Origin: Selenomonas sp.
GTDB lineage: Bacteria; Bacillota; Negativicutes; Selenomonadales; Selenomonadaceae
NCBI GenBank assembly: GCA_015265235.1
Contig: JABZYJ010000019.1
Location: 1 to 18,959 of the forward strand
DNA length: 18,959 bases
Direction of reading: 5' to 3'
The stretch's first letter is position 1. Each line of letters begins with the position of its first letter. The notes under the pieces were generated by a model. The model was not told the origin of the DNA. It made no database searches and was given only the letters and a program-made list of their open reading frames with translations. The translations under genes were made by a program, and so were the position numbers. Below are positions 13,806 through 18,959 of this stretch, in pieces.

Positions 13806-13900
13806 TACGATGGGAGTACATTTATCTGCGTAGGACGCACGCCACATGGGCTGCACAGCTACGATGGGAGTGGATTCATTTGCGTAGGACGTACGCCACA
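13800..13900. repeat. Tandem 54-nt repeat, two units
   Basis: Unit 1 (13800-13853) and unit 2 (13854-13900, slightly shorter) both start CACAGCTACGATGGGAGT and both contain GCGTAGGACG(C/T)ACGCCACA. The first unit overlaps the foot of repeat copy B, whose outer stem also contains TGCACAGC. Each unit holds CTACG and CGTAG, which can pair around about 20 nt. Because 54 is a multiple of three, one minus-strand frame reads as a repeated peptide with the core TPIVAVQ; no ribosome binding site or partner supports translation. Confidence 0.8.
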
Positions 13901-13906
13901 ATTACA

Positions 13907-14815
13907 TCACTCGATGGTTTTCAGCAGCGCGAGCGCCTCCTCGCGTGTGGCGAGGTTCGGCGAGAATGCCGAGGCGGAACCGGTCGCAACGCCCATGTAG
14001 AAGGCGCGCTCGTAGTCGCCGTCCGACTCCATATAGCCCGCGAGGAAGCCCGCGACCATCGAGTCGCCCGCGCCGACGGAGTTGACGAGGGTGCCCTTCG
14101 GCGCGGCAGAGCGATAGAATACGCCTTCCTCTGTGAGGAGGATCGCGCCGTCGCCCGCCATGGAGATGAGGACGTTCGTCGCACCCTCGTCCTGTAGGCG
14201 TTTTGCGTGTTCGATGATCTCATCGTCTGTTTTCAGTGTCACGCCGAACATCTCGCCGAGCTCGTGATTGTTCGGCTTGATGAGGAACGGGTGATACTTC
14301 AATACGCGCCGCAGGAGATTTTTGGTCGCGTCGACGGCGATGCGGATGCCGCATCCGTCGAGGCGCTCCATGATGCGCTCATAGATGTCGTCGGGCAGTG
14401 TGTTCGGAATCGAGCCCGCGAGGACGAGTGTGTCGCCGTGCTTCAGCCGATCGAGTTTTTCAAACAGCGCGCGCTGTGCCTCGGGCGGGATCTTCGGCCC
14501 CTGCCCGTTGATCTCCGTCTCGCGCTCCGCCTTGATCTTGACGTTGATGCGCGAGAATCCCTCGTCGAGGCGTACAAAGTCCTCCGTCACGCCAAACGAG
14601 CGAAGCTGCTGCTGCATCGCCGTGCCTGTGAATCCCGCGAGGAAGCCGAGTGCCGTCGAGTCATGTCCGAGATTTTTCAGCACGATGGAGACGTTGATCC
14701 CCTTGCCCCCCGGCAGGATCTGCTCATAGTTCACGCGGTTGATCTCGCCCGGCGTGAACTGCTCCAATCGGACGATGTAGTCAATCGACGGATTGAAGGT
14801 GACTGTGTAAATCAT
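13907..14815 (-). CDS. fruK: 1-phosphofructokinase
   Basis: 302 residues, PfkB/ribokinase-like fold. It phosphorylates fructose 1-phosphate, the product of FruA, to fructose 1,6-bisphosphate using ATP. The N-terminus YTVTFNPSIDYIV, the sugar-binding PGGKGINVSIVL (about 35-46) and the C-terminal signature NSVGAGDSMVAGFLAG with catalytic Asp251 are all typical of FruK/LacC. I chose ATG 14815, since AGGAGG lies 7 nt upstream; the ATG two codons earlier (14821) directly abuts that site and is less likely. The gene has its own TTGACT/TATGAT promoter and is divergent from yitT. The regulator often found beside fruK (FruR, DeoR family) is not adjacent, although a DeoR-type gene lies about 2 kb away. 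Confidence 0.95.
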   Translation of the reverse strand: MIYTVTFNPSIDYIVRLEQFTPGEINRVNYEQILPGGKGINVSIVLKNLGHDSTALGFLAGFTGTAMQQQLRSFGVTEDFVRLDEGFSRINVKIKAERETEINGQGPKIPPEAQRALFEKLDRLKHGDTLVLAGSIPNTLPDDIYERIMERLDGCGIRIAVDATKNLLRRVLKYHPFLIKPNNHELGEMFGVTLKTDDEIIEHAKRLQDEGATNVLISMAGDGAILLTEEGVFYRSAAPKGTLVNSVGAGDSMVAGFLAGYMESDGDYERAFYMGVATGSASAFSPNLATREEALALLKTIE

Positions 14816-14855
14816 ATACATCCCTCCTGTCCCATTACATATAAATCTCTTTCCG

Positions 14856-14875
14856 ATAATGCCATCATATAATGC
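14856..14875. promoter_or_regulatory. Direct repeat ATAATGC overlapping the fruK -10 region (possible operator)
   Basis: ATAATGC occurs at 14856-14862 and again at 14869-14875, 13 bases apart start to start, flanking the fruK -10 box. A repeat here could block RNA polymerase when bound. No protein is known to bind it; the DeoR-type regulator at 16705 is a guess. Confidence 0.3.
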
Positions 14876-14892
14876 AGGCGCAGTAAAGTCAA
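14864..14892 (-). promoter_or_regulatory. Sigma-A-type promoter for fruK
   Basis: On the minus strand TTGACT (14892-14887) and TATGAT (14869-14864) are separated by 17 bases, about 50 nt before the fruK start. Confidence 0.7.
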
Positions 14893-14917
14893 GAAAGGCG
14901 TTCTCATATTGGTGGAC

Positions 14918-14946
14918 TTGTCAGCCGATTTTCTTTCCTCTATAAT
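14918..14946 (+). promoter_or_regulatory. Sigma-A-type promoter for the YitT-family gene
   Basis: TTGTCA (14918-14923) and a perfect TATAAT (14941-14946) lie 17 bases apart, 42 nt before the start codon. The fruK promoter faces away from it, 25 nt to the left. Confidence 0.8.
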
Positions 14947-14988
14947 AGAATAAAGAGATACAGCGGTTTTTGGGGAACGGGAGGACGT

Positions 14989-15927
14989 ATGAACGAAATC
15001 GTAGACAGCAGTACCGCGCAGGTGCTCGTGGAGGCACAGGAAAAGCCGGCACCGACGCCGCGCCCCAAGAAGGCGGCGCCAAAGGGGGCATTTTTCTACA
15101 TCAAGAAATGCCTGCGGCTCATCCTCGGCGCCTTCATCACCGCCGTAGGACTCGAGCTCTTCCTCATCCCGAACAATGTCATCGACGGCGGCGTCGTCGG
15201 TCTGTCGATCATGTCGCAGACGATCACGGGCATGAGCCTCGGCGTGTTCCTCGTGCTCTATAATATCCCCTTTGTCTTTATGGGGTATAAGCAGATCGGA
15301 AAGAGTTTTGCCCTGTCGACGGTCTTTGCCATCATCATGCTCTCGATCTGGTCGGGCGTGCTTCACGATGTGCCGAAGGTGACGAATGACCCGTTCCTCG
15401 CTGCGATTTTCGGCGGCGTGGTGACCGGTCTCGGTGTCGGCATCGTCATGCGTACGGGCGGCTGCTTCGATGGGACGGAGATCGTCGCGATCATCATGGA
15501 TGCGCGGACGCAGTTCTCCGTCGGTGAGGTGGTTATGTTCATCAACCTCTTTATCCTCTCCTCGGCGGGACTGCTCTACGGCTGGGACAAGGCGATGTAC
15601 TCGCTCTTTGCCTACTTCGTCATCGCAAAGATGATCGATGTCGTGCTGAAGGGACTTGATGAGTCGTATGCCGTCATGATCGTCACGAATGAGCACGAGG
15701 AGGTCACCGCTGCCCTTAACGAGCGGCTCGGACGCGGTGTGACACTGCTCCATGGGGCGGGCGGCTACACGGGCGAGGCGAAGGAAGTCCTCTACTGCGT
15801 GGTGACGCGCCTCGAGCTGGACAAGCTCAAGGAAATCGTCCTCGATAAGGACGAGCGCGCCTTTGTGACCATCAATGCCGTGCATGACATCGTGGGCGGA
15901 CGGTTCAAGAAAAAGGCGATTCACTAA
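14989..15927 (+). CDS. YitT-family membrane protein (YitT membrane region + DUF2179)
   Basis: 312 residues. A Pro/Lys-rich cytoplasmic N-terminus (1-36) is followed by five or six membrane spans between about 38 and 215. These contain the family signatures FLIPNNVIDGGVVGLSI, PFVFMGYKQIG, GVVTGLGVGIVMRTGG and the FDGTEIVA loop. The C-terminal soluble domain (about 222-305; VMIVTNEHEEV, GAGGYTGEAKEVLYCVV, FVTINAVHDIVGG) is the DUF2179 domain normally fused to YitT membrane regions. Members are integral membrane proteins of unproven function, often proposed to be transporters; the substrate is unknown. The N-terminal extension of about 35 residues before the first span is longer than in many homologues. 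A GGGAGG site 4-5 nt upstream and a good promoter support the start. Confidence 0.92.
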   Translation: MNEIVDSSTAQVLVEAQEKPAPTPRPKKAAPKGAFFYIKKCLRLILGAFITAVGLELFLIPNNVIDGGVVGLSIMSQTITGMSLGVFLVLYNIPFVFMGYKQIGKSFALSTVFAIIMLSIWSGVLHDVPKVTNDPFLAAIFGGVVTGLGVGIVMRTGGCFDGTEIVAIIMDARTQFSVGEVVMFINLFILSSAGLLYGWDKAMYSLFAYFVIAKMIDVVLKGLDESYAVMIVTNEHEEVTAALNERLGRGVTLLHGAGGYTGEAKEVLYCVVTRLELDKLKEIVLDKDERAFVTINAVHDIVGGRFKKKAIH

Positions 15928-16013
15928 GGATTCCCCAAAGCCCCCCGTACACGCGGTGGAAGGGGCAGCGTCTGCAATGTATCCGTGCTTTCTTGGGGGG
16001 AGATTGATCGGCG

Positions 16014-16634
16014 ATGAAATGTTTTCTCAGATATACGGCTCTGCTGATCTTCTTTCTCCTGCTCCTGCCCACGGCGTCCGCGCTCGGCGCTGCGCGCATC
16101 GCACAGCTGCCGCTCGTGGTGGAGGGCGGTGCAGGGGATGTCGATGCGGAGACGGTGGATGCGCTCGAGGAGATGGTCGCGCACGATCTCCACATGCCTC
16201 TGAACGATACGATGGGCTGGCTCACCTATGTCGATGACCGTGCGCTGATGGATGCGTATGATAGTGCCTGTGGGCAATACGTCACGCGGCGCGGCTACGA
16301 CTATCCTGCCGTCCTGCGTGCGACGGCAGATGCCGTGGAGGCAGACCTCGTCGTTCTGCCGATCCTCACGACCTACTATGAGGAGATATATTACACGAGT
16401 ATCTTCTATGAGGAGAACTTTCTGCATAGCGGTGCCGCCGTCCGCCTTCTCGTCTATGACCGTGCAACGGGGGAGGTCATTGACCGCCGCGATGCGCGCT
16501 CCTATGCGGATGAGGATCAGCCGAGCGGCAGGGCGTATGTCCTCGCGGGCGAGGTGATGCGTAACGTCCTCGCCGCGGCTAATCTCCGTGCGCACGTGCG
16601 CGATCTGCGCGAGACGGCGCGGGGGGTATCATAG
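16014..16634 (+). CDS. Secreted protein of unknown function (206 aa)
   Basis: 206 residues. Residues 1-26 are a clear signal peptide (KCFLRYTALLIFFLLLLPTASALGAA). The mature part begins RIAQLPLVVEGGAGDVDAETVDALEEMV and later contains ADLVVLPILTTYYEE and VRLLVYDRATGEVIDRRDARSY. This layout of a short strand, a helix and a 'VLVYDxxTGEVI' strand resembles periplasmic or outer-membrane-associated proteins with a TolB- or CsgG-N-like fold. I cannot name the family with confidence. The Tyr-rich patch YYEEIYYTSIFYEE near 120-133 is unusual. The start at 16014 is set by the signal peptide; the G-rich site GGGGGGAG is about 11 nt upstream, which is rather far. It follows the YitT gene by 86 nt without an obvious terminator, so it may share its transcript. 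Confidence 0.78.
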   Translation: MKCFLRYTALLIFFLLLLPTASALGAARIAQLPLVVEGGAGDVDAETVDALEEMVAHDLHMPLNDTMGWLTYVDDRALMDAYDSACGQYVTRRGYDYPAVLRATADAVEADLVVLPILTTYYEEIYYTSIFYEENFLHSGAAVRLLVYDRATGEVIDRRDARSYADEDQPSGRAYVLAGEVMRNVLAAANLRAHVRDLRETARGVS

Positions 16635-16678
16635 TACACAAAGAGAGAGGCGGTTATACCGCCTCTCTCTTTGTGTAC
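16634..16678. terminator. Perfect 20-bp hairpin between convergent genes (probable terminator)
   Basis: GTACACAAAGAGAGAGGCGG pairs perfectly with CCGCCTCTCTCTTTGTGTAC around a TTATA loop. The first base is the last base of the plus-strand stop codon, and the minus-strand DeoR gene ends 26 nt to the right. It lacks the run of T after the stem that a standard intrinsic terminator has, so termination could depend on Rho, or the hairpin may mainly protect 3' ends. Confidence 0.7.
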
Positions 16679-16704
16679 GGAGGAATCGCTGGTCAGAGCT
16701 TCTC

Positions 16705-17487
16705 TTAACCGTTTATGATCGTTTGTGTTGGCGCGATGAGTCGGACATCATTTTCGTCAAAGTAACGGAGATAGGCGTCAGATGGACGCTTGTTGGTCAC
16801 AACATATTCAAGATCCTTCAGGGCACAGTAACTCATGAGGGTTGCGTGGTCGAATTTTGAATCATCTACGAGAAGAATATGAGGACAGTTCTTTTTCATT
16901 AGGCTCTGTTTGAGCTCACATTCCAGTGGGGACGTGTTGGTCGCGCCATGTTCAATGGAGATGCCCGTGCTGGCGAGAAATGCTTTTGTGACGTTATAGC
17001 GCCGCAGACACTCGACGGCCTGAGGTCCGATAAATGCCTTCGACGGGGCATAGAATGTGCCGCCGGTAGAGATGACGTTCAGACGGGTGTATGTCACGGC
17101 CATGTTAATCACGTGGACACTGGCGGTAACGATGGTCAGCCGTTGCTTGTCGAGCAAGTAGGGCACCATGTGCATCGTGGTGGTGCCAGAGTCAATGTAG
17201 ATGACATCACCGTCGTTCACGAGATCTGCAGCAAGACGACCAATGAGTTTTTTTGCCTCAGCGTTGCGCCCTTCACGAAAGGCAAATGGTTCGGGCGCAT
17301 TTACAGGCGGGTCGGCGAGGACGATACCGCCATATACCTTCTCAATGATGCCTTTTTCCTGCAGGTCGGCGATATCGCGCCGAATGGTGTTCTTGGAGAC
17401 GCCGAACATATCACAAAGGTCATTGATGGAGATGTTATGGGCTTCTTTTAGTGCTTCGTGTATTTTTCGTCTGCGATCTATTTTCAT
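16705..17487 (-). CDS. DeoR/GlpR-family transcriptional regulator
   Basis: 260 residues, the normal length. Residues 1-57 are the DeoR winged helix-turn-helix: RRRKIHEALKEAHNISINDL, FGVSKNTIRRDIADL as the recognition helix region, then KVYGGIV. The rest is the sugar-phosphate-binding DeoRC domain with IYIDSGTTTMHMV, ISTGG, FLASTGIS and LLVDDSKF, where Asp and Ser/Thr residues line the phosphate site. Such proteins usually repress carbohydrate genes and release DNA on binding a phosphorylated intermediate. The gene is divergent from the alcohol dehydrogenase, which is its likely target; fruK is a second candidate. The coding sequence is clearly more AT-rich than the genes to the left, which may reflect more recent acquisition. 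The start at 17487 has AGGGGAT 5-6 nt upstream. Confidence 0.93.
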   Translation of the reverse strand: MKIDRRRKIHEALKEAHNISINDLCDMFGVSKNTIRRDIADLQEKGIIEKVYGGIVLADPPVNAPEPFAFREGRNAEAKKLIGRLAADLVNDGDVIYIDSGTTTMHMVPYLLDKQRLTIVTASVHVINMAVTYTRLNVISTGGTFYAPSKAFIGPQAVECLRRYNVTKAFLASTGISIEHGATNTSPLECELKQSLMKKNCPHILLVDDSKFDHATLMSYCALKDLEYVVTNKRPSDAYLRYFDENDVRLIAPTQTIING

Positions 17488-17690
17488 ATATGATCCCCTG
17501 AATCAGACGCGTTCATCAGCGTCAAAGTAAGAAGGGTAACATACCCAACTTTTGTTCAAATCCAACGATTCTATCATATCACGATTTGACAAGATATACA
17601 AGCAATTGTCTCCTTTGCTGTATTGAAAAAGCCATGTGGTGCTTTTTAAGTGTAGGAGGAAGCCCCATATTGACAGGATAAAAAAGAATC

Positions 17691-17758
17691 TTTGATAGTT
17701 GACAATGTGATGAAAAAGGTGTAAATTATTTCCATAAGATAATCAAAACATTATCAAA
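17691..17758. promoter_or_regulatory. Candidate operator for the DeoR-type regulator
   Basis: GATAAT-CAAAAC-ATTATC (17738-17755) is a perfect 6-bp inverted repeat just downstream of the -10 box, at about the transcription start. In addition TTTGATA (17691-17697), upstream of the -35 box, is the inverted copy of TATCAAA (17752-17758), so matching half-sites flank the promoter. The placement suits a repressor that occludes or loops the promoter. Binding is inference from position. Confidence 0.45.
17699..17727 (+). promoter_or_regulatory. Sigma-A-type promoter for the iron-type alcohol dehydrogenase
   Basis: A perfect TTGACA (17699-17704) and TAAATT (17722-17727) lie 17 bases apart, 66 nt before the start codon. 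Confidence 0.72.
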
Positions 17759-17793
17759 AAGCAAATGGTGGTCAGAATAGGAGAGTGGACAAT

Positions 17794-18957
17794 ATGGGTT
17801 ACACATTTATGGTTCCTGCCAAGATTATTTCCGGTACGAATGTGATCGAGGAATTGGGGGAGCACATCCGCGGCAAGGGCACCAAAGCACTGATTGTCAC
17901 AGATCCGTTCATGGTGAAGTTTGGCAATGCGGCAAAGGTGGAATCTGCGCTGACGAAGGCGGGCATCCCCTATGTCATCTATGATGGGGCAAGTGCCGAA
18001 CCGACCGATACGATTGTTTACGATGGCTTGAGTGTCTATAAGAAAGAAAACTGTGATTTCATCATTGCACTCGGCGGCGGTTCTCCGATGGACGCAGCAA
18101 AGGCGATCGCCTTTATGTCTGTCTCCAAAGGGAAGATCAGCGACTATATGCATGTGAATATTGACATGGAAGTTCCTTATTTGGTGGCGATTCCGACGAC
18201 GGCAGGCACGGGCTCCGAGGTGACAAAGAATACGATCATCACGGATACCGAGAACAATGTCAAGATGCTTCTCGGTGGGCCGTCGATTATTCCGGCACTT
18301 GCTGTGGTAGATCCCTCGTTTACCATGACGGCACCACCTGCAGTGACGGCGGCCACCGGCGTTGATGCGCTCTGCCACGCGATTGAGGCGTATACCTCGC
18401 GTCGTGCACAGCCGCTGACCGATACGTTTGCCCTTTCTGCCATCAAGAAGATACATAAGAACCTTCCTCTCTGCTATAAAGACGGCAATAATGTCGAGGC
18501 TCGCCTTGCCATGTCGATTGCGGCGACGGAGGCGGGCATTGCGTTCAACAATGCTTCGGTGACCATCGTCCATGGCATGAGCCGCCCGATTGGCGCTCTC
18601 TTTCACATCGCGCACGGCGTCTCGAATGCGATTCTCCTGCCCGCGTGCATGAAGTTTGCGATTGAGGAGAACACGGATCGCTTTGCGACGATTGCACGCA
18701 TTATGGAGGTTGCGGACGATGCAACGCCCGATCATGATGCAGCCGTTGCGTTTGTCGCAGAAGTCACACGCTTCTGCAAGGAAGTCGGTATCCCGACGAC
18801 GGAGGAGTGCCTTGCACAGCGTGGCGCAACGAAAGAGGAGTTCCTTGCGCAGACGGATAAGATGGCATCGGATGCGCTCGAGAGCGGCAGCCCGCAGAAC
18901 ACGATGCGCGTGCCGACGAAGGAAGAGATCATTGCGATTTATAACGAGCTGTTCTAA
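17794..18957 (+). CDS. Iron-containing (group III) alcohol dehydrogenase
   Basis: 387 residues, full length for the family. It catalyses NAD(P)H-dependent interconversion of an alcohol and its aldehyde or ketone. The N-terminal nucleotide-binding domain contains ALIVTDPFM and the GGGSPMDAAKA signature (94-104), followed by PTTAGTGSEVT. The helical domain has GVDALCHAIEAYTS and HGMSRPIGALFHIAHGVSN, giving the metal ligands Asp191, His195, His260 and His274. All four are present, so the enzyme should be active with Fe2+ or a similar metal. Substrate (ethanol, butanol, propanediol or another) cannot be set by eye. ATG 17794 was chosen because AGGAG lies 10 nt upstream; the in-frame GTG at 17785 is only 1 nt from that site. 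It is divergent from the DeoR-type regulator, which probably controls it. The gene ends 2 nt before the window edge. Confidence 0.94.
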   Translation: MGYTFMVPAKIISGTNVIEELGEHIRGKGTKALIVTDPFMVKFGNAAKVESALTKAGIPYVIYDGASAEPTDTIVYDGLSVYKKENCDFIIALGGGSPMDAAKAIAFMSVSKGKISDYMHVNIDMEVPYLVAIPTTAGTGSEVTKNTIITDTENNVKMLLGGPSIIPALAVVDPSFTMTAPPAVTAATGVDALCHAIEAYTSRRAQPLTDTFALSAIKKIHKNLPLCYKDGNNVEARLAMSIAATEAGIAFNNASVTIVHGMSRPIGALFHIAHGVSNAILLPACMKFAIEENTDRFATIARIMEVADDATPDHDAAVAFVAEVTRFCKEVGIPTTEECLAQRGATKEEFLAQTDKMASDALESGSPQNTMRVPTKEEIIAIYNELF

Positions 18958-18959
18958 CG

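Larger units (their letters stand above)
13599..13906. other. 308-nt fruK-fruA spacer made of repeat elements
   Basis: Between the fruK stop and the fruA start there is no convincing gene. Read from the fruK side, it holds two tandem 54-nt units (13800-13900), structured repeat copy B (13633-13805) and a short AT-rich stretch with the fruA ribosome binding site. A minus-strand open frame (13662-13901) crosses all the repeats; I regard it as spurious. The fruK-fruA transcript would have to read through the hairpin, which may reduce fruA expression relative to fruK, or fruA may have its own promoter that I could not identify (CACAAT lies near 13619 but without a fitting -35). Confidence 0.7.
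17488..17793. other. 306-nt AT-rich divergent control region
   Basis: No gene is seen. From left to right it contains GGGTA-ACA-TACCC (17534-17546), a short inverted repeat near the DeoR gene, and AAAAAGC/GCTTTTT (17626-17632 with 17641-17647), which can form a small hairpin. Next come an isolated TTGACA (17670-17675) without a good -10 box, the alcohol dehydrogenase promoter (17699-17727), and operator-like repeats around it. No convincing promoter for the DeoR gene was found; TTGGAT with TATGTT 16 bases on, near 17545-17572 on the minus strand, is the best candidate. Confidence 0.55.

Noticed and set aside
13662..13901. 79-codon minus-strand frame with a TPIVAVQ peptide repeat
   Set aside because: No ribosome binding site; it crosses both the tandem units and the hairpin and is explained by the repeats.
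15928..15975. G/C-rich stretch after the YitT gene with GCCCC and GGGGC as a terminator
   Set aside because: The pairing is short and interrupted and no T run follows; read-through into the next gene seems more likely.

Overview
The window looks like a chromosomal segment from a GC-rich (roughly 60 %) anaerobic Firmicute of the Negativicutes, most likely Selenomonas or a close relative. That placement is inference from GC content, strong Shine-Dalgarno sites, the anaerobe-type gene set (paired bacteriohemerythrins, iron-type alcohol dehydrogenase, fructose PTS) and the general look of the proteins. No rRNA, tRNA, CRISPR array, transposase or phage gene was seen.

Layout. (1) 1-856, minus strand: a secreted BsuPI-domain protein followed 11 nt later by a YdjC/ChbG-type carbohydrate deacetylase that runs off the left edge. 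(2) 1025-3142, plus: a short CinA (MoCF-like part only) with a secreted SGNH/GDSL hydrolase starting at the base after its stop. (3) 3218-4808, plus: a promoter, a membrane-anchored protein of unknown function and two bacteriohemerythrin paralogues, closed by an intrinsic terminator. (4) 5166-5516, plus: a small orphan protein with its own promoter. It faces a very large (1723 aa) DUF4132/MolR-type gene across a shared bidirectional terminator. (5) 10756-11696: a small protein whose C-terminus looks like a beta-grasp fold, bounded by a large structured repeat and a MITE-like inverted-repeat element. (6) 11697-14815, minus: a fructose utilisation unit, fruK then fruA, split by a 308-nt spacer made of repeats. 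(7) 14989-16634, plus: a YitT-family membrane protein and a secreted unknown protein, ending in a perfect 20-bp hairpin. (8) 16705-18957: a DeoR/GlpR regulator divergent from an iron-containing alcohol dehydrogenase, with operator-like inverted repeats between them. This last part is visibly more AT-rich.

How the genes work together. FruA imports fructose as fructose 1-phosphate and FruK converts it to fructose 1,6-bisphosphate. The DeoR regulator probably senses a sugar phosphate or related metabolite and controls the alcohol dehydrogenase that disposes of reducing equivalents. The hemerythrin pair is likely to bind or scavenge oxygen.

The most unusual item is a ~172-nt element present twice in opposite orientation (10786-10957 and 13633-13805). 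Both copies fold into the same six-stem rod. The copies differ at many stem positions, but at least six base pairs change on both sides so that pairing is kept, while several internal-loop sequences are identical. That pattern points to selection on a folded RNA or single-stranded DNA, and I do not recognise the family. A 54-nt tandem repeat abuts one copy and a 167-bp MITE-like hairpin lies between the two copies.
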